Assembly (NCBI RefSeq): GCF_013276795.1
Contig: NZ_VMLR01000002.1
Span: forward strand, 62,001 to 126,000
Direction: 5' to 3'
DNA: 64,000 bases
Source: Streptococcus sp. 2342
Lineage (GTDB): Bacteria > Bacillota > Bacilli > Lactobacillales > Streptococcaceae
Shown here: positions 30,845 through 39,046 of the stretch, piece after piece
Position numbering within the stretch: the stretch's first letter is position 1
Layout of the letters: each line of letters opens with the position of its first letter
Notes under the pieces: model-generated
What the model saw: the letters and a program-made list of their open reading frames with translations, nothing else
Database searches by the model: none
What the model was told of the DNA's origin: nothing
Position numbers and translations under genes: made by a program

Positions 30845-31765
30845 ATGACCAACGAATTTTTACATTTTGAAAAAATCAGCCGCCAGACTTGGCAATCGTT
30901 ACATCGAAAGACAACACCTCCTTTGACAGAAGAGGAATTAGAATCCATCAAGAGTTTTAATGACCAGATTAGCTTGCAGGATGTTACCGATGTCTATCTC
31001 CCCCTAGCCCATCTCATCCAGATTTACAAGCGTACCAAGGATGATTTGGCCTTTTCAAAAGGGATTTTCCTTCAACGTGAAAGCAAATCCCAGCCTTTTA
31101 TCATTGGGGTTTCTGGGAGTGTCGCCGTTGGAAAATCCACAACCAGTCGCCTACTTCAAATCCTACTGTCCCGTACACTTACAGATGCTACGGTTGAGTT
31201 GGTAACAACCGATGGCTTTCTCTATCCCAACCAGACCTTGATTGAACAAGGGATTTTAAATCGCAAGGGATTTCCTGAAAGCTATGATATGGAAGCTCTT
31301 CTCAACTTCCTGGATCACATCAAAAATGGACAAGATGTAGATATTCCTGTCTATTCTCATGAAGTCTACGACATCGTACCTGAGGAAAAGCAGAGCGTCA
31401 AAGCTGCTGATTTTGTCATTGTTGAGGGAATAAATGTCTTTCAAAATCCACAAAACGAGCGTCTCTACATTACTGACTTCTTTGACTTTTCCATCTATGT
31501 TGATGCTGCAGTCGATGACATTGAGAGTTGGTATCTAGACCGTTTCTTGAAGATGCTGAGCCTAGCCCAAAACGACCCTGATAGCTACTATTATCGTTTT
31601 ACACAAATGCCGATTGGGGAAGTGGAATCCTTTGCCCATCAGGTCTGGACCAGTATCAATCTCATAAATCTACAAAATTATATTGAACCGACAAGAAATC
31701 GAGCGGAAGTGATTCTTCATAAAACAAAGAACCATGAAATCGATGAAATTTACTTAAAAAAATAA
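30845..31765 (+). CDS. coaA: pantothenate kinase
   Basis: 306 residues starting [10 protein letters not shown]; the AGGGGA site fixes the ATG at 30845 although the frame is open 10 codons earlier. It is the type I (CoaA) enzyme, the first step of coenzyme A synthesis. P-loop [12 protein letters not shown] is clear, followed by TDGFLYPN and EGINVFQ typical of the family. It is followed by rpsT in the same orientation, but rpsT has its own promoter. Confidence 0.95.
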   Translation: MTNEFLHFEKISRQTWQSLHRKTTPPLTEEELESIKSFNDQISLQDVTDVYLPLAHLIQIYKRTKDDLAFSKGIFLQRESKSQPFIIGVSGSVAVGKSTTSRLLQILLSRTLTDATVELVTTDGFLYPNQTLIEQGILNRKGFPESYDMEALLNFLDHIKNGQDVDIPVYSHEVYDIVPEEKQSVKAADFVIVEGINVFQNPQNERLYITDFFDFSIYVDAAVDDIESWYLDRFLKMLSLAQNDPDSYYYRFTQMPIGEVESFAHQVWTSINLINLQNYIEPTRNRAEVILHKTKNHEIDEIYLKK

Positions 31766-31772
31766 TTTTCCC

Positions 31773-31801
31773 TTGTCAAAACGTAAGTTTTCAGATATAA
31801 T
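31773..31801 (+). promoter_or_regulatory. sigma-A promoter of rpsT
   Basis: TTGTCA (31773-31778), 17 bases, TATAAT (31796-31801). Transcription should start near 31808. Confidence 0.8.
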
Positions 31802-31832
31802 GGTATAGTTAGTAAATATGGAGGTAAGAACA

Positions 31833-32069
31833 TTGGCAAACATTAAATCAGCTATCAAACGCGCTGAATTGAACGTTAAACAAAACGAAAAGAACTCAGC
31901 TCAAAAATCAGCTATGCGTACTGCTATCAAAGCTTTCGAAGCAAACCCATCTGAAGAACTTTTCCGTGCTGCTAGCTCAGCTATCGATAAAGCAGAAACT
32001 AAAGGTTTGATTCACAAAAACAAAGCAAGCCGTGATAAAGCTCGTCTTTCAGCTAAACTTGCTAAATAA
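31833..32069 (+). CDS. rpsT: 30S ribosomal protein S20
   Basis: 78 residues. I chose the TTG at 31833 because it has GGAGGT seven bases upstream and gives the standard N-terminus (M)[12 protein letters not shown]. The ATG at 31818 overlaps the ribosome binding site itself, so it cannot be the main start. S20 binds 16S rRNA early in 30S assembly. A rare start codon in an S20 gene recalls the UUG start and translational autoregulation known for E. coli S20. Confidence 0.93.
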
Positions 32070-32098
32070 GAAACAGTCCATAGAGGCTGTTTTTTTGT
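32070..32098 (+). terminator. terminator of rpsT
   Basis: AAACAGTC-CATAGAG-GCTGTTTTTTT, directly after the stop codon. Confidence 0.85.
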
Positions 32099-32121
32099 CC
32101 TCAAATAGGAAAAGGTAGAAA

Positions 32122-32634
32122 ATGAAAATCGCAATTATCGGATATTCTGGTGCTGGTAAGTCAACTCTAGCCGAAAAGTTGTCTCACTGCTACTCCATCC
32201 CAAAACTTCACATGGACACACTCCAATTTCAACCTGATTGGCAAGACAGTGATCGCGAATGGATGTTGACCGAGATGAAAAATTTTCTCACCAAGCATAA
32301 AGCTTGGGTTATTGATGGCAATTATTCTTGGTGCTATTACGAAGAAAGAATGCTGGAAGCAGATCAAATCATCTTTCTCAATTTTTCTCGCTGGAATTGT
32401 CTGCTACGAGCCTTTAAACGTTATCTTAAATACCGGGGAAAAGTAAGAGAAAGTATGGCAGCTGGTTGTCAAGAACAATTTAATTGGGAGTTTATCAGAT
32501 GGATTCTCTGGGATGGGCGGACAAATAATGCTAAGGAAAGATACCAAAAATTAAGTGATACCTACCCTGAAAAGATGCATATTCTCCATTCTCAAGCAGA
32601 AATTGATTATTTCTTGCAATCTCTTAAAAAATAG
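32122..32634 (+). CDS. FlaR-like P-loop kinase (DNA topology modulation protein family)
   Basis: 170 residues with P-loop GYSGAGKST at the N-terminus and an adenylate-kinase-like fold (LHMDTLQFQPDW, VIDGNYSWCYYEERM, IIFLNFSRWNCLLRA). The family was named after FlaR, but its real role is probably small-molecule phosphorylation; the substrate is unknown. It follows the rpsT terminator, with AAAAGG before the ATG. Confidence 0.85.
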   Translation: MKIAIIGYSGAGKSTLAEKLSHCYSIPKLHMDTLQFQPDWQDSDREWMLTEMKNFLTKHKAWVIDGNYSWCYYEERMLEADQIIFLNFSRWNCLLRAFKRYLKYRGKVRESMAAGCQEQFNWEFIRWILWDGRTNNAKERYQKLSDTYPEKMHILHSQAEIDYFLQSLKK

Positions 32635-32679
32635 ACAATAGAGTAACATTCATTAAGGTCAGTATGTAGTGAATGACTA

Positions 32680-32716
32680 AAAAAGGAAGATTTTCATTCA
32701 GAAAATCTTCCTTTTG
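32680..32716. terminator. bidirectional terminator between FlaR-like gene and deoD
   Basis: AAAAGGAAGATTTTC / GAAAATCTTCCTTTT around ATTCA, between convergent genes. Confidence 0.9.
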
Positions 32717-32725
32717 TGTTCCCTT

Positions 32726-33436
32726 TTATTCAGCAATTAAGGTTTCTAGGCCAACCTTCATCATATCGGTGAAGGTATTTTGACGTTCTTCCGCAGTCGT
32801 GTCTTCATCTGGATTGACCAAACTATCCGAAATAGTCATGATAGCAAGCGCGTCAACATGGTGTTGGGCTGCCAGATAGTAAAGGGCTGCTGCTTCCATT
32901 TCCACAGCCTTGACTCCCCATTTACCAAGTTCGATGTTCTTTTCAAAGTAGTTTGAATAAAAGACATCAGAAGACAAAACGTTCCCAACGTGGGTAGTCA
33001 TACCGAGTTCTTTGGCGATATGGTAGGCCTTGTCCAGCAAATCAAAGCTAGCGATTTGTGGGAAATCGTACTGTGGCCAGTCATTGCGGATGATGTTAGA
33101 GTTGGTTGCAGCTGCCTGCGCCAAAACTAATTCACGGACGTGAACATCTTCATTCAAAGAACCTGCAGTTCCCACACGAATCAATTTCTTCACACCGTAG
33201 TCCACAATCAACTCACGCGCATAAATCGAAATGGATGGCATCCCCATCCCAGTTCCCATGACAGATACACGGTGGCCCTTGTAAGCACCAGTGTAACCAA
33301 ACATGTTACGCACTTCGTTAAAACAAACAGCATCTTCAAGGAAATTTTCCGCAATAAACTTAGCACGAAGAGGATCCCCAGGAAGAAGAATTTTATCAGC
33401 AATTTCACCCTGCTGAGCAGCAATATGGATAGACAT
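32726..33436 (-). CDS. deoD: purine-nucleoside phosphorylase DeoD
   Basis: 236 residues, the hexameric bacterial PNP; it cleaves purine nucleosides with phosphate. The N-terminus [15 protein letters not shown] matches the family, and [27 protein letters not shown] and the catalytic Asp in TISDS are present. The ATG at 33436 has no Shine-Dalgarno sequence; instead a weak -10-like TATATC lies six bases before it, after a large structured leader. The frame stays open for 19 codons upstream ([10 protein letters not shown]...), but that part encodes the leader hairpin. Confidence 0.93.
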   Translation of the reverse strand: MSIHIAAQQGEIADKILLPGDPLRAKFIAENFLEDAVCFNEVRNMFGYTGAYKGHRVSVMGTGMGMPSISIYARELIVDYGVKKLIRVGTAGSLNEDVHVRELVLAQAAATNSNIIRNDWPQYDFPQIASFDLLDKAYHIAKELGMTTHVGNVLSSDVFYSNYFEKNIELGKWGVKAVEMEAAALYYLAAQHHVDALAIMTISDSLVNPDEDTTAEERQNTFTDMMKVGLETLIAE

Positions 33437-33450
33437 AATTAAGATATAAA

Positions 33451-33560
33451 GGGCGACGGAGAACAAAGGAAAAATAGGAAACTGACGACACATCGCAGAT
33501 GCTAGAAAGTTTATCTTTTTTACACAGTTCTCCGCCCGTATTCAGTTCAATGAATACAGT
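33451..33560 (-). promoter_or_regulatory. structured leader element A upstream of deoD
   Basis: On the RNA strand a small hairpin GTATTC/GAATAC (33538-33559) precedes a large one. The outer stem of the large hairpin is GGGCGGAGAAC with GTTCTCC-GTC-GCCC (33527-33537 with 33451-33464). Inside are the stems AAACT/AGTTT and CATC/GATG. The internal loops TCCTATTTTTCCTTTG, TCTAGC and AAAAAGATA are shared with element B. It ends 15 bases before the deoD ATG. Confidence 0.6.
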
Positions 33561-33609
33561 TAACCCATCCTTTCTTTATTCTAAAATTTATAATCAGAAA
33601 GATACCAAA

Positions 33610-33696
33610 CCCGTCAAAAAGCAAAGGGAAAATAGGAGTTGGGTGCAGTGAGCGATGCTCGCTAGACCAACTATCTTTTTCCCACTGCTTTTAGGG
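33610..33696 (-). promoter_or_regulatory. structured leader element B upstream of deoD
   Basis: Same design as element A but with different stems: outer AAAAGCA/TGCTTTT (33686-33692 with 33617-33623), middle AGTTGG/CCAACT, apical AGCGA/TCGCT. The loops CCTATTTTCCCTTTG, TCTAGC and AAAAAGATA match element A almost base for base. Stems that change on both sides while loops stay the same indicate selection on RNA structure. Confidence 0.6.
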
Positions 33697-33774
33697 TGGG
33701 TTCAATTCCTTTCTTTCTTAATTTTGATGATATTGAGAAGATTAGTCTGGCTTCAATTCAAACCCGAACTTCTC

Positions 33775-33862
33775 TTCTCTTCTGAGTTTTTAGAAAAGTT
33801 TTCCGCTCGTGTTCTAATCAAAACACACGCTCTACCTTTCTTTTTTTATTTTTATATTTCAT
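33775..33862 (-). promoter_or_regulatory. partial leader element C upstream of deoD
   Basis: AGAAAGGTAGAGCGTGTGTTTT-GATT-AGAACACGAGCGGAAAAC on the minus strand: an SD-like AGAAAGG followed by a hairpin, as in element A. It lacks the large hairpin loops of A and B. A near copy (AGAAAGGTAGAGCACGTGTTC...GAACACGAGTAGC) lies at 35499-35545 before the punA fragment. Elements A, B and C fill most of the 557-base gap 33437-33993, which holds no gene. Confidence 0.5.
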
Positions 33863-33873
33863 AGCTAGGAAAA

Positions 33874-33897
33874 ATCGGATTCAACCATGACTCCGAT
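33874..33897 (-). terminator. terminator of the ClC channel gene
   Basis: Minus strand ATCGGA-gtcatggttgaa-TCCGAT followed by TTTTCC, about 100 bases after the stop codon. It isolates the deoD leader from upstream transcription. Confidence 0.7.
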
Positions 33898-33993
33898 AAG
33901 CCTACTTCATTTTTATTTAAAACAGTTATAAATAAATTGAGAGTTTTTTTAATATTTTAAATCAAATCATTGACTAGAAGAAATGGGCATTTC

Positions 33994-35277
33994 CTACCTA
34001 ATTACTTTATTATTTGACTTCTGACACAGTATGTTAGCCCAAGAAAAACGGTCTAATATTTTTGCAAATTCATAGGCTAAAACAGCTGTTACTAAGAGAT
34101 ACAGAAGAGAATCCAAACCTAGCCCAGTGAAACCTATTACTAATCCAGTTGCAGACCAGGGGGCCCTCAAGGTCACAGACAAAAAGCAAACCGATCCCAA
34201 AAGTAAAATGCTAGGCTGACTATCCCCACCTAGAATCATTCCAAAGAGAGCAGCTCCAGCCATCCCCAAGGCAAAAGATGGCGTAAGTGTACCACCATAG
34301 GCCCCTGCCCACAGAGTAATAAGAACGACCAGTGCTTTTAGGATAAACAAGAGGAATACTGTTTTGCCATTGCTACCATTCAATACTTCCTGAGCCATCA
34401 TACGTCCATTTCCAAGTAGATGTGGAAAATAACTTGCCAACCCAGCAAGAAAAAGAAAAGCTGTAGGCAATGTGAGAAGTACTCGTTTATCTTTTATCCT
34501 GTTTGAAGACACTTCTTTACTCAAGCGACCAAAAAGCCAAGCTAGTGGGGTTAAGAAAAAAAGTAATAAGGGAATAATCCACATTTCCTTTAATGACCAT
34601 GCGATGGCTGGAATCTGGTAGAGAGCCTGATCTGAAATAACCAAGCCTGCTGTATAGGTTGAGACATAGGTAGTCAAACCGACTAAGACAACTCGTTTAA
34701 TAGATAGAGCAATTCCTAGAGTTTCAAAAACAAAGAAGACACTTGTTAATGGAACCTGGTAGACAGCTGCTAAACCAGCACCAGCACCACAAGCAAGGAG
34801 AAAGATTTGATCCTTCTTAGAGAGAGAACATATTTTTCCAATTGGTCCTGCAAATAGAGTTCCAATCTCTCGTGGTGCAGCTTCTTTACCAATAGGTGCT
34901 CCCCCTCCAACTGCAATAATTTGCCAAATTGAATGAAATAGCTGTTTTAAAAAATGAAGTTTGTATTGTGAAGTCTCATCCTTCATCTGCGCTTTAATGG
35001 AAAAAATCTGTGATTTTTTTTGCAAGTAATACCAGACCAAGGATGAGCTGACACCCACGATTATTAAACTTAATCCTATCCGCGACGAGGAAACTCCATC
35101 TGTCAAGAATACAGTTTGATGCTCTGATTGACCAAAAGCTATCCCCTCTATCATCTTTAAAAGATAATGTAGAAAAATACCAGATAAAGCTGAAACTATT
35201 CCTTGCAAAATGACTGCTAGGAATAATTTAAGATTATAAGGGATTTTCTGAAAAATACTCCTCAATTCTTTTAACAT
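33994..35277 (-). CDS. ClC-family chloride channel or H+/Cl- antiporter
   Basis: 427 residues with about ten membrane segments. The ClC signature near residue 125-140 reads GGGAPIGKEAAPREIG, corresponding to the GxGxP and GREGP motifs of the family, with the gating Glu (GKE) kept. The C-terminal half has GAYGGTLTPSFALGMAGAALFG, the usual GGxxxP region. No CBS domain follows. The ATG at 35277 lies inside the last codons of a truncated punA copy, which may supply translation coupling. Confidence 0.88.
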   Translation of the reverse strand: MLKELRSIFQKIPYNLKLFLAVILQGIVSALSGIFLHYLLKMIEGIAFGQSEHQTVFLTDGVSSSRIGLSLIIVGVSSSLVWYYLQKKSQIFSIKAQMKDETSQYKLHFLKQLFHSIWQIIAVGGGAPIGKEAAPREIGTLFAGPIGKICSLSKKDQIFLLACGAGAGLAAVYQVPLTSVFFVFETLGIALSIKRVVLVGLTTYVSTYTAGLVISDQALYQIPAIAWSLKEMWIIPLLLFFLTPLAWLFGRLSKEVSSNRIKDKRVLLTLPTAFLFLAGLASYFPHLLGNGRMMAQEVLNGSNGKTVFLLFILKALVVLITLWAGAYGGTLTPSFALGMAGAALFGMILGGDSQPSILLLGSVCFLSVTLRAPWSATGLVIGFTGLGLDSLLYLLVTAVLAYEFAKILDRFSWANILCQKSNNKVIR

Positions 35278-35513
35278 AGTAATAATTCAGCAAAAACGGC
35301 TTTAAGTAAGCCTTTAAAATCACCTTTAACACACTCAGTCACTTCTATAACCTCTTCGTAGTTAATCTCTTCTTTGAAACCAGTAGTATAGTTAGTAATA
35401 CATAAAATTCCTAGAAGTTTCAAAGCTGAGTAGGCTACAACAATAACTTCAGGAGCAGTTGACATTCCGACCACATCTGTTCCAAGCATCTTATAGGTAC
35501 GAATTGCTACTCG
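35271..35513 (-). pseudogene. 3' fragment of a punA paralogue
   Basis: About 80 codons, readable from VAIRTYKMLGTDVVGM to the stop at 35271, align with the last third of punA (39047-39300), for example MSTAPEVIVVAYSALKLLGI against MSTVPEVIVAAHSGLKVLGI. The 5' two thirds are absent and the fragment is fused to an element-C-like hairpin. Its divergence from the intact punA is large, so it is not a recent duplication; it looks like a scar of recombination with DNA from another strain or species. Confidence 0.85.
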
Positions 35514-35545
35514 TGTTCAAATTAGAACACGTGCTCTACCTTTCT
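35499..35545 (-). repeat. element-C-like hairpin before the punA fragment
   Basis: AGAAAGGTAGAGCACGTGTTC-TAATTT-GAACACGAG on the minus strand, matching the copy at 33812-33845 in front of deoD. It joins a BOX repeat on one side and the truncated punA on the other. Confidence 0.55.
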
Positions 35546-35549
35546 GTTT

Positions 35550-35744
35550 ATACTCTTCGAAAATCTCTTCAAACCACGTCAACGTCGCCTTGCCGTATAT
35601 ATGTTACTGACTTCGTCAGTTCTATCCACAACCTCAAAACAGTGTTTTGAGCTGACTTCGTCAGTTATATCTACAACCTCAAAGCAGTGCTTTGAGCAGC
35701 CTGCGACTAGTTTCCTAGTTTGCTCTTTGATTTTCATTGAGTAT
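35550..35744 (+). repeat. BOX element (A-B-B-C)
   Basis: boxA (ATACTCTTCGAAAATCTC... to the GCCTTGCCGTA sequence) is followed by two boxB units (ACTTCGTCAGTT...TTTTGAGC) and boxC ending in TTGATTTTCATTGAGTAT. It lies between the lipase-type gene and the punA fragment. Confidence 0.93.
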
Positions 35745-35767
35745 TAATTTTGTTCTTTCACAGAGAG

Positions 35768-35796
35768 CTACCTGAGTTCTATTCAAGCTCAGGTAG
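35768..35796. terminator. inverted repeat after the lipase-type gene
   Basis: CTACCTGAG / CTCAGGTAG with an 11-base loop. It has a weak T-run on the plus side only, so its role as a terminator for the minus-strand gene is uncertain. Confidence 0.4.
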
Positions 35797-35844
35797 TTCT
35801 TATCTTATAAACTAAATCATCCCATTATTAAATAGTAGGATTTT

Positions 35845-38592
35845 TTACAAGACATCGTCATCAGAAATCTTAGAATTTAATGTTGTTCCCCAATGGGTAA
35901 TTTTACGGTGGGGTTGAGCTAAAATTGGTCTGTTTTCATAGATTGTTTGCCATCTATTCCATAGTAGACCTGTCTTTTTCTCAATCTTAATTCGCAGATT
36001 TCTCATATTTTCTTTGATTGGGAGGTTGAGGACAAAACCTGCAGTCTGGTTGCGACCGTTTCCTTCCCAAGAACGACTACGAACAACTTGGTGTCCATCT
36101 TTATCTACTGTAACTTCTTCCCAAGTTATAGAGTAGCGGGCAATATAAGCTCCACTATGTTGAATTGTCAATGTTTTGTCTTTCACAGGCGTCTGACTGA
36201 TTGGTTGAACTGGCTTAGAAACTTGTGTCGCCGTCTCACCATTCGTAGCGATAAAGCGGAAAACTTCTACTTCTGCAAGACTGAGGGCTTGATTGTTCTT
36301 ACGTAGTTGCACACGAACACGGCGTCCCAATTTCCCATTTAATTGAACATCCAAGCTCGTTCCGTCAAGTTTAGAAACATACTGTCTAGCAACTTCTTTC
36401 CCTTTTTCATCATACAAAATCACATCAAAGTCTGACAGACGTTTAGAAAGTTCTCCATCCCCACGGTTATGAAGGCGAACAAGTCCTACCTGTTCTGTAC
36501 GACCTAAATCAACTTCCCACCAAGGCTGGTTTTCAAATTTTGTATGGGTAATTGATTGCTGGCTATAACTACTATTGGTATTGCCATCCAAGGCACGACT
36601 AGCATCTCCTCCAAAATCAGTAGAACTTTGCTTAGCTTGTTTTTTCCAAGCGATATTCTCAGCACGATACACTTGGACTTCTGCAAGACTGAGAGCATTA
36701 TAGCCTTCTAGCTCAATTCGAACATAGCGCGCTTTTTTATGGTTAATCGCAATTTGTGCTGACACATCTTTAAGAGATGTTATGCGTTTTCTCTCAATTT
36801 CTTTACCAAAACTATCTAAAAGAATGACATCAAAGTTTGCCAATCTATCCTGGGCAGTGTCTGTGCGGTTGTAAATATTGATTTGGCGAATGGTTTCTTC
36901 TTTAGCCAAATCTACTTGCCACCAAGGTTTAGATTGGAAATTGGTATGAGTGACAGAATTGTGACCATAGTTACCATCAACTTTGCCATCCACAGCTCTT
37001 CTAGCATCTCCTCCGAAAGCTGTCGAACTTTGAGTAACCTGTTTTCCTAAGGCAATATTTTCCATTGGTTCAGCGCTTGGTTGACTAGAAGATTGAGGCA
37101 GAGTCTGTTTCTTAAAGAATCGCACTTTATCCAATTTCGGATCACGATAACCATGTTTATCCAAGGTAGCTCGTTTACCAATATTAAAGTTAGGAATATC
37201 ATTCATTCGACTTTCAAAATAGCCACGAGAACGGTGTTTAAAGCGTGAATTACCTGTAAATGTAACAATATCACGATCATTATGAATCAAGGGAGTCACA
37301 ACATTATCATTATCAACCACATAATGCTTAATTTTTCCACTAACAGCTAATTTACGGCTTTCCAAACCAACATCCCAGAAACCATTCTTAGCATTCCAAA
37401 CAGTTCTGGAAGTAATCACTTTAGGAGCACTGAAAGTCGTCACTTTCCGTAATACATGGTTATAAAAATCAGGATATTTTTGGTAAGCTTCAACCGCTGC
37501 AATCTGAGCTAGGTAGCCTCCAAGAGAATGACCTGTCATATACAACTTGGTAATACTTGTATCCTTGGCTAATTCCCCAACAATCTTACGGATATCATCC
37601 GCTTGAGCTGGTTTATTTCCGCCTAATAAAACCAAATCTGCACTTAAGTCCTTGGCGTCATTAACTCGCGTTCCACGAATAGCCAACATGTGCACCGTTC
37701 CATCTTTGAGATAAGGAAGGTCGCTCTTGGTCTCAAATAAGAAAGCATCCAAGCCACTATCTGTATGGTAGGCTTTTTTCATCTTCCAGAAAGGAGCCAA
37801 TTCATTGTGCATGAGTTTGTATTCTTGACGGTCAAGATAGAGACTAGGGAAAGGATTCTTATGATCTAAAATTTTCTCAATATAATCATCGTCTCGATAG
37901 GCTAACTCCATAAAGAGAAGAGAATCACGGTCTGTGACATACCATTCTTTCTTATTGTCATCTTCTCCATCTGCCAAACCATCCCCATCACTGTCTGCTA
38001 GCAAGGGATGACTGTTATATCCTAGATAATCCTTACCATCTTTGTTGTAAACATAAAGTTCATCTTTGTTTTTGAGGCCATCTTGGTCATCATCCCCTTC
38101 CAAATCAAGAACTTTTTCACCATAGAGAGATTCATCAATCAAATCATTTTCTAAATGCAATTCCCCTTTGGAAATCTTCACCAAATCTTCTGCGGTTAGA
38201 GAACGAGTATTTGTTGGTTTTTCTGTCACAACTTCTTCTTTAGTTTCTTCTACAGGAGCATGAACAGGTGAGTCTTGAACCGGCTCGGTTATCTCTACTT
38301 TTGACTCTTCCCTTTTGTTTTCAAGAACTTCACTTGCTTCCGGAAGCGGTTGAGGAGCTAGTCTTGGCTCCTCTCTAAGAGGAGTTTCTCGTTTTGGAGC
38401 AACATTTTCCGGCTCTCTCAATTCCTCCTTAGAATCTGGCACTCTTGTTGCCACTTCAGATGTTACATCTTGTTTTACTTCATTGGCTGAAATTCCAGCT
38501 GGAGCTAGAAATGCGAAGCCGACTGCAACAGATACAACTCCGATACTTAATTTTTTTATGCCAAAGCGCATAATTCGTTGACCAATTTTCAT
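35845..38592 (-). CDS. secreted lipase with two F5/8C lectin-like domains and a cytolysin domain-4 module
   Basis: 915 residues. A long signal peptide with a YSIRK-like motif (FGIKKLSIGVVSVAVG) ends near ANEV. Then come a Pro/Glu-rich linker (40-130), calcium-type repeats (DDDQDGLKNKDEL, DSDGDGLADGED; 166-212) and a class-3 lipase domain (about 215-490) with nucleophile Ser356 in GHSLGGYLAQIAA. Two discoidin/fucolectin-like domains follow (about 511-643 and 646-780), each with NIA..K.A.QSST.FGGDA..A.DG and PWW.VDL. Residues about 807-906 read as domain 4 of cholesterol-dependent cytolysins: HSGAYIARYSITW, a degenerate undecapeptide KKTGLLWNRWQ (872-882) and WGTTL (901-905). Cytolysin domains 1-3 and an LPXTG anchor are absent, so it should be released. 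The domain assignment is by eye; lipid hydrolysis at host membranes is inferred. The ribosome site is weak (AAGATAAG). Confidence 0.85.
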   Translation of the reverse strand: MKIGQRIMRFGIKKLSIGVVSVAVGFAFLAPAGISANEVKQDVTSEVATRVPDSKEELREPENVAPKRETPLREEPRLAPQPLPEASEVLENKREESKVEITEPVQDSPVHAPVEETKEEVVTEKPTNTRSLTAEDLVKISKGELHLENDLIDESLYGEKVLDLEGDDDQDGLKNKDELYVYNKDGKDYLGYNSHPLLADSDGDGLADGEDDNKKEWYVTDRDSLLFMELAYRDDDYIEKILDHKNPFPSLYLDRQEYKLMHNELAPFWKMKKAYHTDSGLDAFLFETKSDLPYLKDGTVHMLAIRGTRVNDAKDLSADLVLLGGNKPAQADDIRKIVGELAKDTSITKLYMTGHSLGGYLAQIAAVEAYQKYPDFYNHVLRKVTTFSAPKVITSRTVWNAKNGFWDVGLESRKLAVSGKIKHYVVDNDNVVTPLIHNDRDIVTFTGNSRFKHRSRGYFESRMNDIPNFNIGKRATLDKHGYRDPKLDKVRFFKKQTLPQSSSQPSAEPMENIALGKQVTQSSTAFGGDARRAVDGKVDGNYGHNSVTHTNFQSKPWWQVDLAKEETIRQINIYNRTDTAQDRLANFDVILLDSFGKEIERKRITSLKDVSAQIAINHKKARYVRIELEGYNALSLAEVQVYRAENIAWKKQAKQSSTDFGGDASRALDGNTNSSYSQQSITHTKFENQPWWEVDLGRTEQVGLVRLHNRGDGELSKRLSDFDVILYDEKGKEVARQYVSKLDGTSLDVQLNGKLGRRVRVQLRKNNQALSLAEVEVFRFIATNGETATQVSKPVQPISQTPVKDKTLTIQHSGAYIARYSITWEEVTVDKDGHQVVRSRSWEGNGRNQTAGFVLNLPIKENMRNLRIKIEKKTGLLWNRWQTIYENRPILAQPHRKITHWGTTLNSKISDDDVL

Positions 38593-38686
38593 TATTTCTT
38601 ATCTTTCTTTTCGTTTATTTATAAGCAGACTCAAACTAAATCTCCTTGTCCCCTATATAAGACAAGGTTGAGAAATTCAGAAAGTA

Positions 38687-38837
38687 ATACTCTTCGAAAA
38701 TCTCTTCAAACCACGTCAGCGTCGCCTTACCGTAGATATGGTCACTGACTTCGTCAGTCTTATCTACAACCTCAAAACTGTGTTTTGAGCAACCTGCGGC
38801 TAACTTCCTAGTTTGCTCTTTGATTTTCATTGAGTAT
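38687..38837 (+). repeat. BOX element (A-B-C)
   Basis: boxA, one boxB and boxC, in the same orientation as the BOX at 35550. It lies upstream of the lipase-type gene, so the gene is bracketed by two BOX copies. The remainder of the 38593-39046 gap shows a possible -10 (TATAAA near 38619-38624, minus strand) and the hairpin listed next. Confidence 0.92.
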
Positions 38838-38956
38838 AAATTCATTCTTATCTTTCCTTATCATCCTAGTCTGCTTGGTAGGAAGCTAATGCTAGTATCC
38901 TAGAATCTTGTCTTTCACAATGCTAACTGTCAGACTCTTTCAGGTACAAGAGTAGG

Positions 38957-38985
38957 AAGAAACCCATAGTCTACCTATGTTTCTT
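38957..38985 (-). terminator. probable terminator of punA
   Basis: AAGAAAC..ATAG / CTATGTTTCTT hairpin, 60-90 bases after the punA stop, with a TTTCTT tail on the minus strand. Confidence 0.5.
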
Positions 38986-39046
38986 CTTTGTTCCGAATAG
39001 TCAACCATGAAAGGAAAGAGGCATTCCCCCTTTTAAATCTTTTTTC

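Noticed and set aside
33655..33864. 69-codon plus-strand frame in the deoD leader
   Set aside because: No ribosome site, and the region is better explained by hairpin elements on the opposite strand.
38636..38845. 69-codon frame starting MNLYSMKIKEQT
   Set aside because: It is a BOX element read as protein; the same peptide arises wherever BOX occurs in this frame.
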